Positions 9,790 through 18,725 of a DNA stretch of 64,000 bases are shown here, one piece after another (the stretch's first letter is position 1; each line of letters opens with the position of its first letter). Location of the stretch: assembly GCF_004353825.1 (NCBI RefSeq), contig NZ_SMNA01000001.1:124001-188000 (forward strand), in the 5' to 3' direction. Origin of the DNA: Occultella glacieicola. Lineage in GTDB: Bacteria > Actinomycetota > Actinomycetes > Actinomycetales > Beutenbergiaceae. The position numbers and the translations under genes were made by a program. The notes below the pieces were generated by a model. That model was not told the origin of the DNA. It saw only the letters and a list, made by a program, of their open reading frames with translations, and did no database searches.

Positions 9790-10359
9790 ATGACGAACGA
9801 GACCAACCAGATCGAGACCGCAGTCTCGCCGGCTGACGCGGTCGTTGAGACCCAGCCCGGTCCCGATGAGGTCGCGCCGAGCAACCGGCTCGAGGAGGAG
9901 GGGGAGATCGCCGCCGACTACCTCGAGGAACTCCTGGACATCGCGGACCTGGACGGCGACATCGACATCGATGTCGACCACGGGCGCGCCGCCGTCGAGA
10001 TCGTGACCGAGTCCGAGGACGCGCGGTCCCTGAACCGGCTCATCGGTGCCGACGGTGAGGTCCTGGATGCGTTGCAGGAACTCACCAGGCTCGCAGTGCA
10101 GGCCAAGACCGGTGAACGGAGTCGGCTGATGCTGGACGTCGCGGGTCACCGTCAGGCTCGGAAGGTGGAACTGACGGCGATCGCGCAGGAGGCCATCGAC
10201 CGCGCCCGGGCGGAGGGGGCCGACGTGTCCCTTCCGGCGATGAACCCGTTCGAGCGCAAGGTCATCCACGACACGGTGGCGTCCGCCTCCCTGGTGAGTG
10301 ACTCCGAGGGTGTCGAGCCCAAGCGTCACGTCGTGGTTCGCGCGCCTGCCCAGGCTTGA
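9790..10359 (+). CDS. jag: Jag/SpoIIIJ-associated KH-R3H RNA-binding protein
   Basis: RNA-binding protein (KhpB family) usually co-transcribed with yidC. 189 residues from ATG 9790, with an acidic N-terminal stretch, a KH domain around residues 75-125 (LIGADGEVLDALQELTRLAV) and an R3H domain at 130-185 (MNPFERKVIHDTV). The Jag_N domain of Firmicutes proteins is absent, as usual in actinobacteria. Its stop overlaps the TTG start of rsmG. Confidence 0.93.
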   Translation: MTNETNQIETAVSPADAVVETQPGPDEVAPSNRLEEEGEIAADYLEELLDIADLDGDIDIDVDHGRAAVEIVTESEDARSLNRLIGADGEVLDALQELTRLAVQAKTGERSRLMLDVAGHRQARKVELTAIAQEAIDRARAEGADVSLPAMNPFERKVIHDTVASASLVSDSEGVEPKRHVVVRAPAQA

Positions 10360-11033
10360 GCACCGAGGTGCCGACCGGTCCTGGGAACGACCGCGACGTC
10401 AGCGACGCCGCGGAGGTTGTTGTCGACGACGACGCGAGTCGTCGCGTGCTTGGACTGGCATGGTCGGGGGCGGCCCGGTTCGCTGAGATGTTGGCGGACG
10501 AGGGTGAGTTGCGAGGGCTGATCGGCCCCCGTGAGGTGCCACGGCTGTGGTCACGGCATGTGGTGAACTCGGCGGCGGTGGCAGGCTTCCTCCCGGAGTC
10601 GGGTTCTCTGGCCGACGTCGGCTCGGGAGCCGGCCTGCCGGGTGTGGTGCTGGCGCTGATGCGGCCCGATCTGGACGTGCACCTGATCGAGCCGATGGAG
10701 CGACGGATCGCGTGGCTGGGTGAGGTCGTGGACGAACTGGATCTGGACAACGTGACCCTGCACCAGGTTCGGGCGGAGGAACTCCACGGCAAGCTGGAGG
10801 TCGACGCGGTGACGGCGCGAGCCGTGGCCGCCATGGGCAAACTCGCCCGCCTGACCCTGCCCTTGGTGTCTCGTGGTGGCGTGCTGCTGGCACAGAAGGG
10901 CCGCCGCGCGGAGTCCGAACTCGCCGATGCCGCCACAGCACTGCGGAAACTGGGCGTGACGGCGACCTCGGTTCACGAGGTGGACCTGCTCGGCGACGGC
11001 GAGATCACGATGGTGGTAGAAGTCCGGAAGTAG
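10356..11033 (+). CDS. rsmG: 16S rRNA (guanine-N7) methyltransferase RsmG
   Basis: SAM-dependent methyltransferase for G527 of 16S rRNA (E. coli numbering). 225 residues if translation begins at the TTG at 10356 that overlaps the jag stop; no strong Shine-Dalgarno sequence is visible, so a start a few codons downstream is possible. The SAM-binding loop LADVGSGAGLPGVVLAL, WSRHVVNS and the ARAVAAMGKL region identify the family. It is the last gene before the 2.4-kb parS region. Confidence 0.94.
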   Translation: MSTEVPTGPGNDRDVSDAAEVVVDDDASRRVLGLAWSGAARFAEMLADEGELRGLIGPREVPRLWSRHVVNSAAVAGFLPESGSLADVGSGAGLPGVVLALMRPDLDVHLIEPMERRIAWLGEVVDELDLDNVTLHQVRAEELHGKLEVDAVTARAVAAMGKLARLTLPLVSRGGVLLAQKGRRAESELADAATALRKLGVTATSVHEVDLLGDGEITMVVEVRK

Positions 11034-11248
11034 GTCCAAGCGCCGGCCGGCGCGGTTCGGCACCGTCCGGACGGATTGGTCAGGGAGATACTCGGCCATC
11101 GCCGTTGGAACGCGCGTTCGACTGCGGTGCGTTTGGGGGCGATTCGACAGGTGGCCGCCGTGGTCGTAGAGGTGTCACCGAGAGGGATGGCCGGCGGTCC
11201 GCGATCGGTGCTGTGGGCCGGATCGAGGGTGCTGTGGGAACCGTCGCC

Positions 11249-11262
11249 GTTTCACGTGAAAC
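11249..11262. promoter_or_regulatory. parS: parS site 1 (perfect)
   Basis: GTTTCACGTGAAAC, exact match to the 14-bp core of bacterial parS, the ParB/Spo0J binding site. Confidence 0.95.
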
Positions 11263-11523
11263 GCATTCAGACGGCGCATGAGTGTGCTCGAGGTACGTTG
11301 CCGTGGCCGACCGGTTTGACGGACTCCGCCCGCTCGGTGGAAGGTCAGCCGGGCGACACCCGGGCGACACTCGTCCAACATGGCCAGGTGGTCCCGGCGG
11401 ATCGGTTGTCCGGGTGGAACCGACGGTCCGGCACGCTCGGGAGCGCGGCGGCTCTCCGGTGCGTCGTTCTCCCCCGAAGGTGTGCCTCCTAGCTCGCGTG
11501 TCTGGGACTCGCGTCCGGGTGTC

Positions 11524-11537
11524 GTTTCACGTGAAAC
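11524..11537. promoter_or_regulatory. parS: parS site 2 (perfect)
   Basis: GTTTCACGTGAAAC, exact match to the parS core. Confidence 0.95.
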
Positions 11538-11921
11538 GCGGTGCGGAGGCCTGGGGACGGGCGGCGGTGCGCGTCACGGTGACCGCGGGACCTTGGGCTG
11601 GGGCGGCTGCGCTCGTTTGTCTACCCCGGTGGCCGCGCGTGGCTGTGTGAGACGCGGCCTTCCGTTGCGTGGGACGTCTGGCGGCGCCGCCAACGACGCC
11701 CCGGCCGGGCTGGCTCGGCGAGCGACCAGGTGCACGCTCCGGGTCGGATCCTTGGGCTAGCTGGGCTCGATCCTCGCTGGGACCCTCGGAGTCTCCCAAG
11801 TCTCGGGTGCGGTCCGAGGTTGAGATCCCGTTCCGTCGACGCATCGTGATGGTGGGCCTGCTGGCGTCGTGTGCTGATGTCTGCCCACGGTGTCTCGGTG
11901 GGGGCCGGGCGTTGGGTGGCT

Positions 11922-11935
11922 GTTTCACGTGAAAC
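11922..11935. promoter_or_regulatory. parS: parS site 3 (perfect)
   Basis: GTTTCACGTGAAAC, exact match, preceded by T as in the 16-bp consensus. Confidence 0.95.
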
Positions 11936-12024
11936 GTCGGGTTCGCCATCGGTTCGCGATCACGGTGGTCTGGCTCGCCCCTGGTTCCTCGGTGATGGCT
12001 GCGGTTGGCCGGACGCGGAGCCCT

Positions 12025-12038
12025 GTTTCACGTGGAAC
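12025..12038. promoter_or_regulatory. parS: parS-like site 4 (one mismatch)
   Basis: GTTTCACGTGGAAC; the A at position 11 of the core is replaced by G. Confidence 0.75.
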
Positions 12039-12246
12039 GTTTCATGGGATCGAGGGCCGTTCGCTTCTCGACTCGTCGCGCCCGAACTGCCGTGTCGACG
12101 GCGGGTTCCTGTAGCGCTCGACAGGCGCGAGCGCGCCGCCGTGCCCTAGCCCGAGAATCGCCGAGTCGACGCCGTCGCTGCCCATGGCGATAGCCTTCAT
12201 CGCTGCGCGCCGCGGCCGCTGCCACGGTGGGTCCTGGTGGAATTGA

Positions 12247-12260
12247 GTTTCACGTGGGAC
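12247..12260. promoter_or_regulatory. parS: parS-like site 5 (two mismatches)
   Basis: GTTTCACGTGGGAC; the left half-site is intact and the right half is degenerate. Confidence 0.55.
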
Positions 12261-12749
12261 GGATGGCGGACACGCCGTCGTCCTGGCCTCGGCCTGTCCC
12301 AGCCGGGTCCAGGCCTGGTCCGTACTGGAGTCTCTCGCGCACGCGGTGTACTTCCAACCCGGTGCCCGTGCTGGGACTCTGACCACCGACGCCCCACCGA
12401 AGAGCAGAGGTGAGCATGACGTCCTCCGCGACCGTGTGCCCGGTCATGTACTCGGGTCGGCGTGGATCAATGGGCGGCGTGGCGGCGCCGTCGGCCGGCA
12501 GGCGTGCTGGCGATGTGGGACCGGCTCGGGTGCACGAGTCGGTCCACCGGGCAACTCGGTCCCGGGTCGAGTGTTGCGTGCCGGGCCACTCGGGTGTATC
12601 CGTCGGGAACTGCGATCGGTGTGTCCCGGATCCGCATGGTCGGACGAGCCCGCTGCGGCCTGCAGTGCACACGGTTGGATGACGGCCGGTGTAGCGGTCC
12701 ACGCGAGCAGGTGATGGCGCACTTCTCCAGCGGTTGCCCGGGGTGGTGT

Positions 12750-12763
12750 GTTTCACGTGAAAC
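12750..12763. promoter_or_regulatory. parS: parS site 6 (perfect)
   Basis: GTTTCACGTGAAAC, exact match to the parS core. Confidence 0.95.
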
Positions 12764-12942
12764 GCGGCTCGGCGGACGGTACGCACTGGCTGTCGACGGG
12801 CGTCGTCGGAGTGGTCCGATCCCGCTTCGTCCCTCGCGGACGCGCTGAGGGCGCCACTCCCGGCCCCGGCCGGCAAGGCCGTGTCGCAAAGGGTCGTTGA
12901 GTCGCGCGTGCGTACGGAGGGGTTGTCGACGTACGCGCGAGC

Positions 12943-12956
12943 GTTTCACGTGAAAC
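12943..12956. promoter_or_regulatory. parS: parS site 7 (perfect)
   Basis: GTTTCACGTGAAAC, exact match to the parS core. Confidence 0.95.
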
Positions 12957-13144
12957 GGACCGAGATGCTGGCGAAGTCGCGCCCAGTCGAATATCGTCGC
13001 CGCTTCGATGCACGCGCCGAGCTGGTCAGGCGTAGAGCGGCGCGCGCCTCCTCCTGCGATTGCCGCTGCGTGAGGGTGCCAGGCCGCCCACCGCGTACCC
13101 GCGTGGACGCCGGTGTCGCACCGCAGCACGAGGTTCGCGACCCG

Positions 13145-13158
13145 GCTTCACGTGAAGC
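13145..13158. promoter_or_regulatory. parS: parS-like site 8 (symmetric change)
   Basis: GCTTCACGTGAAGC: second and thirteenth bases are both changed so that the palindrome is kept. Confidence 0.6.
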
Positions 13159-13245
13159 ACGCGTCTTTCCCTGACGTGCACAGCCATGGTGCCCCAGGGG
13201 TCGTGTCGTGAGTCGCAACTGCCCGATCCGGGACAGCGCGCGTGG

Positions 13246-13259
13246 GTTCCACGTGAGAC
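13246..13259. promoter_or_regulatory. parS: parS-like site 9 (two mismatches)
   Basis: GTTCCACGTGAGAC, a degenerate core at the left end of the 13.25-13.39 kb repeat block. Confidence 0.5.
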
Positions 13260-13265
13260 ATGCTC

Positions 13266-13341
13266 CGCCCGGCCACGCGGTTGCTGGTTCTGCGTGCAGC
13301 ACGTTCGGCACGCCCGGCCACGCGGTTGCTGGTTCTGCGTG
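13266..13341 (+). repeat. 31-base direct repeat, two copies
   Basis: Identical 31-base copies at 13266-13296 and 13311-13341, 45 bases apart start to start. Each ends in GGTTCTGCGTG, which lines up with the left half of the parS sites on either side (13246 and 13379). They look like decayed or drifting parS-containing units. Only two full copies exist and there is no regular spacer set, so this is not a CRISPR array. Confidence 0.8.
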
Positions 13342-13378
13342 AGCGTGCTTCGCTCGCCCGGACCGCGAACGGCTGCTG

Positions 13379-13392
13379 GTTCCACGTGAAAC
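13379..13392. promoter_or_regulatory. parS: parS-like site 10 (one mismatch), next to parA
   Basis: GTTCCACGTGAAAC, one change from the core, 31 bases before the first possible parA start. It could also serve ParB-mediated control of parAB. Confidence 0.75.
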
Positions 13393-13423
13393 GAATCTGC
13401 CGAGGGATGCGCGACGCGCGCGT

Positions 13424-14566
13424 GTGGATGGTCTGAGCACCGGCCGAACACGCTTAGGCTGGTCCAGTACGCCGATCCCCCTTGAACGGACGCTCCACGT
13501 GGACCAGGAAGACGCCGGTGTCGTTGCCTCGACACCTCCGGATGTCACGACTCCGCTCTCACCGGAGGAGGAACGTCGGCTCGAACTGATGTCGGCCATC
13601 CCGGTCATGGATGAGACCACACCACTCGCCGCGGAACTCGCGCTGGATGCCAGGCGCCGCATCGAGCTGTCGGGACGTCGGTTCCCGCCGCCGTGGCAGA
13701 CGAGGGTGTTCACGGTCGCGAACCAGAAGGGCGGCGTTGGGAAGACGACGACCACGGTGAACCTCGCAGCCGCGCTCGCGAAGGCCGGCCTGAGGGTGCT
13801 CGTTATTGATAATGATCCTCAAGGGAATGCCTCGACCGCGCTGGGGGTCGAGCACCACAGCGGTGTCCCCTCGACCTATGACGTGCTGATCAACGACGTC
13901 CCGATCGCCGACGTGATCCAGGAGACAGAGGCGATCCCGGGCCTCTACTGCGTGCCCGCGACCATCGATCTCTCCGGAGCCGAGATCGAACTCGTCTCGG
14001 TCGTGGCCCGGGAGAACCGGCTGCGCAACGCATTGGCCGCTTACCTCAAGGAGAGGTCACGTCAAAGTCAACCACGGATCGACTACGTCTTTGTGGATTG
14101 CCCTCCCAGTCTCGGTCTGCTCACCGTCAACGCGTTCGTCACGGCGCGTGAGGTCCTGATCCCGATCCAGTGCGAGTACTACGCACTGGAGGGACTGAGC
14201 CAGCTCCTCAACAACATCAACCTGATCCGGGCGCACCTGAACCCCGCGCTGCACGTATCGACGATCCTGCTGACGATGTTCGACGGCCGCACGAACCTCG
14301 CACAGCAGGTCTCCGAGGAAGTGCGTGAGCACTTCCCGGACCAGACCCTGCACACCGCGATCCCTCGATCCGTACGGATCTCGGAGGCACCGAGCTACGG
14401 ACAGACGGTCCTGACCTACGATGCCGGGTCCTCGGGCGCCCTGGCCTACCTCGAGGCGGCGCGGGAGATCGCGAAGATGGGTGCGTTGCCTCCGGAGCCC
14501 GCGGCCCTGCAACCCGATGACACCGCGGCCGCCGAGGCACCGGAAGTGGAAGGAGCGACCCGATGA
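13424..14566 (+). CDS. parA: chromosome partitioning ATPase ParA
   Basis: Walker-type ATPase that moves ParB-parS complexes. 380 residues from the first ATG; the first 85 or so residues are variable and the true start may be later (for instance an ATG at 13589). The deviant Walker A motif [18 protein letters not shown] lies near residues 103-120, the switch aspartate in [12 protein letters not shown] follows, and [15 protein letters not shown] is Walker B. It overlaps parB by four bases (ATGA), so the two are one operon, and it lies beside the parS array. Confidence 0.95.
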   Translation: MDGLSTGRTRLGWSSTPIPLERTLHVDQEDAGVVASTPPDVTTPLSPEEERRLELMSAIPVMDETTPLAAELALDARRRIELSGRRFPPPWQTRVFTVANQKGGVGKTTTTVNLAAALAKAGLRVLVIDNDPQGNASTALGVEHHSGVPSTYDVLINDVPIADVIQETEAIPGLYCVPATIDLSGAEIELVSVVARENRLRNALAAYLKERSRQSQPRIDYVFVDCPPSLGLLTVNAFVTAREVLIPIQCEYYALEGLSQLLNNINLIRAHLNPALHVSTILLTMFDGRTNLAQQVSEEVREHFPDQTLHTAIPRSVRISEAPSYGQTVLTYDAGSSGALAYLEAAREIAKMGALPPEPAALQPDDTAAAEAPEVEGATR

Positions 14567-15813
14567 CCGAACGTCGACGAGGACTTGGACGGGGTCTCGG
14601 AGCCCTGATTCCCACCGCGCCAACGAGCGGGGTCGGGGGCAACGGCCGACCGGTCGATGTGTTCTTCCCAGATTCCCGTGGCGCTGCGACGGCCGTCGAG
14701 ACCCCGCCGGCCACCGACACCGCCGTTTCGGCCGACTCCCCGCCCGAGTCGAGCCCGAGTGGGCCCGACGAGGCGCGTCCTGCCGGCGTCGACGACACGG
14801 GTGTCGTGGCTCCCGCGCAGGCGCCGACCGCCGGGGCGGGCACCGAGGTCGACGACCGCGACGAGGACACGACCCGGCAGGACGTCGCGCCCGGTGCACG
14901 GTCGCAAGCCGCTGCCCCGGCCGGGGACGGCCCCGCCACGGAACCCGTCAGTCCAGAGCTGCGCCCGGTTCCCGGCGCCCGGTTCGCGGAACTGCCGTTG
15001 GACGCCATCCGTCCGAACGCGAACCAGCCCCGGCAGGTCTTCGATGAGGACGAACTCGAGGAGCTGTCCAGCTCGATCCGCGAGGTCGGAGTGCTGCAGC
15101 CGGTCGTGGTGCGCCCCTCCGGCACCGATGTGGAGGGCCGGCCCACCTACGAGCTCATCATGGGCGAGCGCCGGTGGCGGGCATCTCGGCTGGCCGGCAA
15201 CGACACGGTCCCCGCGATCATCCGGGACACCGCTCAGGACGACATGCTCCGGGACGCGCTCCTGGAGAACCTGCACCGGGCCCAGCTGAACCCGCTCGAG
15301 GAGGCAGCCGCCTACCAGCAGCTGCTGGACGACTTCGGGTGCACCCACGACGAACTGGCAACGAAGATTGCTCGGTCGCGGCCACAGATCTCGAACACGT
15401 TGCGGCTGCTGAAACTGCCCCCGCTCGTACAGCGGCGCGTCGCCGCGGGCGTCCTCTCCGCGGGCCATGCCCGCGCACTCCTCGGACTGCCGGACGGCGG
15501 CGCCATGGAACGTCTCGCCCAGCGCATCGTGGCCGAGGGCCTGAGCGTTCGGGCCACGGAGGAGATCGTCACGCTCGGCGACGACCCGATCCACCCGGAG
15601 ATGCGCCGACGCCCACGGGCGGGCGACCACAGCGAGGCCTTGGACAACCTGGCCGTGCGGCTCTCCGACCGCTTGGACACGAAGGTCAAGGTGAACCTCG
15701 GTCAACGTAAAGGTCGTATCAACATCGAGTTCGCAAGCGTTCAGGACCTCAACCGGATTCTGAACGCCCTTGCCCCCGACGATCCGGGAGTGCTCCAGCC
15801 GGCCTCCGAGTGA
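14563..15813 (+). CDS. parB: chromosome partitioning protein ParB
   Basis: CTP-dependent DNA clamp that loads at parS and spreads. 416 residues. The N-terminal KGLG-like motif ([14 protein letters not shown], 4-17) is the usual ParA-contact peptide. A long disordered Pro/Ala/Asp-rich linker follows (25-145). The CTP-binding domain has [11 protein letters not shown] (GERR motif), and the helix-turn-helix region [20 protein letters not shown] sits near 265-285, followed by the C-terminal dimerisation domain. The linker is longer than in most ParB proteins. Confidence 0.97.
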   Translation: MTERRRGLGRGLGALIPTAPTSGVGGNGRPVDVFFPDSRGAATAVETPPATDTAVSADSPPESSPSGPDEARPAGVDDTGVVAPAQAPTAGAGTEVDDRDEDTTRQDVAPGARSQAAAPAGDGPATEPVSPELRPVPGARFAELPLDAIRPNANQPRQVFDEDELEELSSSIREVGVLQPVVVRPSGTDVEGRPTYELIMGERRWRASRLAGNDTVPAIIRDTAQDDMLRDALLENLHRAQLNPLEEAAAYQQLLDDFGCTHDELATKIARSRPQISNTLRLLKLPPLVQRRVAAGVLSAGHARALLGLPDGGAMERLAQRIVAEGLSVRATEEIVTLGDDPIHPEMRRRPRAGDHSEALDNLAVRLSDRLDTKVKVNLGQRKGRINIEFASVQDLNRILNALAPDDPGVLQPASE

Positions 15814-15837
15814 ACCGGGCTCACCCGGCCCGGTTCA
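15811..15837. terminator. bidirectional terminator hairpin, parB / Ddl-like gene
   Basis: TGAACCGGGC (15811-15820) pairs perfectly with GCCCGGTTCA (15828-15837) around a 7-base loop. It begins at the parB stop codon and lies between two convergent genes. Confidence 0.6.
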
Positions 15838-15864
15838 TCCCCGGCCCGGCCCGGGCCGCCCGGC

Positions 15865-16854
15865 TCAGTCCCGCTTGGTGAGCTGGGCCGCGGCGACGAT
15901 GCTCCGATAGAGCTCGCCGAGGGACCGTCCGCCCGCCTGCGCAGCCTGCGGGAGCAGCGACGTCTCGGTCATCCCCGGTGCCACGTTGACCTCGAGAAAC
16001 CAGGGGACGCCGTCGGAGTCCACGATCATGTCCGTCCGGGACAGGTGGCTCAGGCCGAGGGTGCGGTGCGCGAGCACCGCGAGCTCGGCTGCGGCGCGCT
16101 CGGCCTTCGGGGTCAGGCGTGCCGGCGCGAAGTACTCGGTGCGACCCGGGTTGTACCGCGCGTCGTAGTCGTAGGCCCCCTCGGTGGAGATCTCGACCGC
16201 GGGTAGTGCGACCGGTCCGTCACCGACGTCGACCACGGAGACAGCCAGCTCGGTGCCGGTGACGACCTGCTCGAGCAGGGCGTTCTCCCCGTAGGAGAAG
16301 CACGTGACCATGGCTCGAGGCAGTTCGTCGGTGTCGGTGACCACGGAGACGCCGAGAGCCGACCCGCCCTTGGCGGGCTTGACCACCAACGGCAGTGGGA
16401 GCCGTTGCAGCACGATGTCCAGGACGGCCTGGGCGCCGACCTCCCGGAACAACGACTGCGGCAGGCTCGCGAACTCCGGCGTGCATGCGCCGGCCCGCGC
16501 CATCAGGGTCTTTGCGACGGGCTTGCTCCAGGCAATCCGGGAGCCCGCGGAGTCGGTTCCCACATAGGGCACACCGACCAGTTCGAGCAGGTCACGGATC
16601 GACCCGTCCTCACCCGTGGAACCGTGCAGGATCGGCCAGACCACATCGGGCCGCGCCGACTCGAGGTATCCCAGCAGGCTCGCGTCCACGTCGCGCACCG
16701 TCACCGACATCCCCAGGCCCCGGAGTGCCTCCGCGACCCGTCGGCCCGATCGCAGGGAGACATCCCGTTCGTGGGAGAGCCCTCCGGCGAGGATCAGCAG
16801 TTCCATGGGCACGATGGGCACGATGGGCACAGCATCGGATCCGGCGGCGTGCAT
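15865..16854 (-). CDS. D-alanine--D-alanine ligase family ATP-grasp enzyme
   Basis: ATP-grasp ligase of the Ddl family, which joins two D-alanines for peptidoglycan. The visible fingerprints are HGSTGEDGSIRDLLELVGVP in the N-terminal domain, VVKPAKGGSALGV (ATP-binding loop) and FLEVNVAPGMTETSL (Mg-binding Glu/Asn and substrate loop). Family Ddl proteins usually read EVNTLPGMT, so VAP is a small departure. Length is 329 residues from ATG 16854 or 313 from ATG 16806; the extra N-terminus encodes repeated Ile-Val-Pro from a 9-base tandem repeat. A second, canonical ddl elsewhere in the genome is likely; substrate is therefore not certain. Confidence 0.85.
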   Translation of the reverse strand: MHAAGSDAVPIVPIVPMELLILAGGLSHERDVSLRSGRRVAEALRGLGMSVTVRDVDASLLGYLESARPDVVWPILHGSTGEDGSIRDLLELVGVPYVGTDSAGSRIAWSKPVAKTLMARAGACTPEFASLPQSLFREVGAQAVLDIVLQRLPLPLVVKPAKGGSALGVSVVTDTDELPRAMVTCFSYGENALLEQVVTGTELAVSVVDVGDGPVALPAVEISTEGAYDYDARYNPGRTEYFAPARLTPKAERAAAELAVLAHRTLGLSHLSRTDMIVDSDGVPWFLEVNVAPGMTETSLLPQAAQAGGRSLGELYRSIVAAAQLTKRD

Positions 16855-16865
16855 GATCTCCGTCC

Positions 16866-18233
16866 TCAGGCCTGGTTCGGGGAAGGGGCTTGCGTCCCGC
16901 GGACCACCTGGGTGGCGGCCCCGGTGCCGAACATCCGGACCAGGTCGTGCTCGTCGTTGACGACGGTCGCGAGCCGGCGGACCCCCTCGTGGATGCGCTC
17001 GGGCGTCGGGTAGCAGAACGAGAGCCGCATATGGTCCTGGCCCTGACCGTCCGCGTAGAACGCCGTGCCCGGGACGTAGGCGACCAGACCGGTGACCGCC
17101 CGCGGGAGCATCGCCTGCGCGTCCAGGCCGGCCGGCAGGGTGACCCAGGTGTAGAAACCACCGGCCGGTACCGTCCAGGTGGCCGCCGGCAGGTGCTCGG
17201 CGAGGGAGCCGAGCATCGCGTCCCGGCGCTCCCGGTAGACCTCGCGGAAGGACTTGATCTGGCCGCGCCAGTCACACGTGCTCAGGTAGGTGGAGATCGA
17301 GAGCTGGCTCATCATCGACGGGCACAGGATCGCGGACTCGCTGGCCAGCACCAGACGCTCCCGGACCGCGTGCGGGGCGAGGGCCCACCCCACCCGGTAC
17401 CCGGGTGCGAACGTCTTCGAGAACGAGCCGAGGTAGACGACCGCCTCGGGATCGTAACTGTGCAGCGCGGGGAGCGGGTCGCCGTCGAAACCGAGGAGCC
17501 CGTACGGATTGTCCTCCAGCACGAGCACGCCGTGGCGGCGCGCGATCTCGACGATCCGCGGACGGCGTTCGAGGGCGAGGGTGACCCCCGCAGGGTTGTG
17601 GAAGTTCGGAACCGTGTAGAGCAGCTTCACCCGGCGCCCCTCAGCCCCGAGCCGGCTCAGGGCCTGCTCCAGGGCCTCGGGTACGAGCCCGGCGTCGTCC
17701 ATCTCGACGTGGACCACGTCCGCCTGGTAGGCCCGGAACACCCCGAGCGCCCCCACGTAGCTGGGCGCCTCCGCGAGCACGACGTCACCAGGGTCGACGA
17801 AGATCCGGGTGACCAGGTCCAGCGCCTGCTGGGACCCGGTCGTGACCACGACGTCGTCGGAGTGCGCCCGGATACCCTCGAGTGCCATCACGTCGAGGAT
17901 CTGCTCGCGTAACGCCTCCTCGCCCTGACCGGAGCCGTACTGCAGCGCCACCGCGCCGCGTTCGGTCAGCAGTTTCTGGGTGAGTTCGGCGATGTTGTCC
18001 AGCGGTAGCCCGGCCAGGAACGGCATGCCGCCGGCCAGGGAGACCACCTCGGGGCGGTTCGCGACGGCGAACAGGGCCCGGATCTCCGAGGCCTTCATGC
18101 CATGGGTCCGGTCCGCATAGTTCGCCAGCCACGGGTCGAGCCGGGTGCCACGGCCCGGTTCGGCAGCAGCGGCGGCGGCGGCGGCGACGGTGGGCGTCGT
18201 CGGGTCGGGTGCCTGCTCGCTGCGCTCGTTCAT
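16866..18233 (-). CDS. PLP-dependent class I/II aminotransferase
   Basis: Fold-type I aminotransferase resembling the 2-aminoadipate/MocR-like aminotransferase group. 455 residues with an Ala-rich N-terminal extension. LQYGSGQGEEALREQI, TTGSQQALDLV, NFHNPAG and the PLP-lysine motif SFSKTFAPGYRVGW are all present, as is the C-terminal Arg in MRLSFCYPTPERI that binds the substrate carboxylate. It ends 11 bases before the Ddl-like gene, so the pair is probably co-transcribed. The amino acid substrate cannot be deduced. Confidence 0.9.
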   Translation of the reverse strand: MNERSEQAPDPTTPTVAAAAAAAAEPGRGTRLDPWLANYADRTHGMKASEIRALFAVANRPEVVSLAGGMPFLAGLPLDNIAELTQKLLTERGAVALQYGSGQGEEALREQILDVMALEGIRAHSDDVVVTTGSQQALDLVTRIFVDPGDVVLAEAPSYVGALGVFRAYQADVVHVEMDDAGLVPEALEQALSRLGAEGRRVKLLYTVPNFHNPAGVTLALERRPRIVEIARRHGVLVLEDNPYGLLGFDGDPLPALHSYDPEAVVYLGSFSKTFAPGYRVGWALAPHAVRERLVLASESAILCPSMMSQLSISTYLSTCDWRGQIKSFREVYRERRDAMLGSLAEHLPAATWTVPAGGFYTWVTLPAGLDAQAMLPRAVTGLVAYVPGTAFYADGQGQDHMRLSFCYPTPERIHEGVRRLATVVNDEHDLVRMFGTGAATQVVRGTQAPSPNQA

Positions 18234-18272
18234 CGTGGTTGCCTCCGGAAAATGGGTCGCCGACCGTGAAAT

Positions 18273-18312
18273 GACCGACCCCCCGAGTGTTTCACGTCTC
18301 GGGGGGCCGGTC
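18273..18312 (-). terminator. hairpin terminator downstream of trxA
   Basis: A 15-bp stem with one mismatch (18273-18287 against 18298-18312, core CCCCCCGAG/CTCGGGGGG) and a 10-base loop, between trxA and the aminotransferase gene. The loop happens to contain a half parS-like sequence. Confidence 0.65.
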
Positions 18313-18355
18313 GTTCGCGTCCCGGGCCGTGTCGGCCCGGTGCCGATCCGTTCGG

Positions 18356-18685
18356 TCAGGCGATGTACTCGGAGATCTCGTCGAGGAACTTCTTCTTCGG
18401 GCGCGAGCCGACCAGGGACTTCGACAGCTCACCGCCGGTGTAGACGTTGATCGTGGGGATCGAGACCACGTTGTAGTCACGGGCCACATCGGGGTTCGCG
18501 TCCACGTCCACCTTGACCACCTTGATCTTGCCCGCGTACTCGTCGGCGATCTCCTCGAGGATCGGTGCGAACTGGAGGCAGGGCGGGCACCAGCTGGCCC
18601 AGAAGTCGACGATGACCGGCTGATCGGCCTTCAGCACGTCCTCACCGAAGGAGTCGTCGGTGGCGTGGGTGACGTTGTTGCTCAT
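18356..18685 (-). CDS. trxA: thioredoxin with a CPPC active site
   Basis: Small dithiol redox protein reduced by the adjacent TrxB. 109 residues from ATG 18685 (SNNVTHATDDSFGEDVL), normal length. The fold markers VIVDFWASWC, KVDVDANPDVARDYNV and SIPTINVYTGGE (cis-Pro) are present. The active site reads WCPPC rather than the usual WCGPC. That variation is common in TlpA/ResA-type and some specialised thioredoxins and is expected to change the redox potential. The pairing with trxB supports a genuine thioredoxin role. Confidence 0.94.
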   Translation of the reverse strand: MSNNVTHATDDSFGEDVLKADQPVIVDFWASWCPPCLQFAPILEEIADEYAGKIKVVKVDVDANPDVARDYNVVSIPTINVYTGGELSKSLVGSRPKKKFLDEISEYIA

Positions 18686-18725
18686 GGGAGTCCTCGGATC
18701 TCGGGTGGGGTGGTGGGAGTGCGGG

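Larger units (their letters stand above)
11034..13423. other. gene-free parS-bearing region between rsmG and parA
   Basis: About 2.4 kb with no recognisable protein. The short reading frames here have mixed, non-actinobacterial codon use, no credible ribosome binding sites and overlap each other on both strands. The region carries five perfect parS sites and at least five degenerate ones, plus a 31-base direct repeat near its right end. It probably serves as the ParB-loading centromere. Confidence 0.75.

Noticed and set aside
11076-13129. Several 80-220-codon frames in the rsmG-parA gap
   Set aside because: They overlap on both strands, cross parS sites, lack Shine-Dalgarno sequences and show no family resemblance.
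13246-13392. CRISPR-like repeat block
   Set aside because: Only two exact repeats, no set of equal-length unique spacers and no cas genes; parS-derived repeats explain it better.
18288-18297. parS-like half-site TGTTTCACGT in the trxA terminator loop
   Set aside because: Only the left half matches and the right side is terminator stem; not counted as a parS site.
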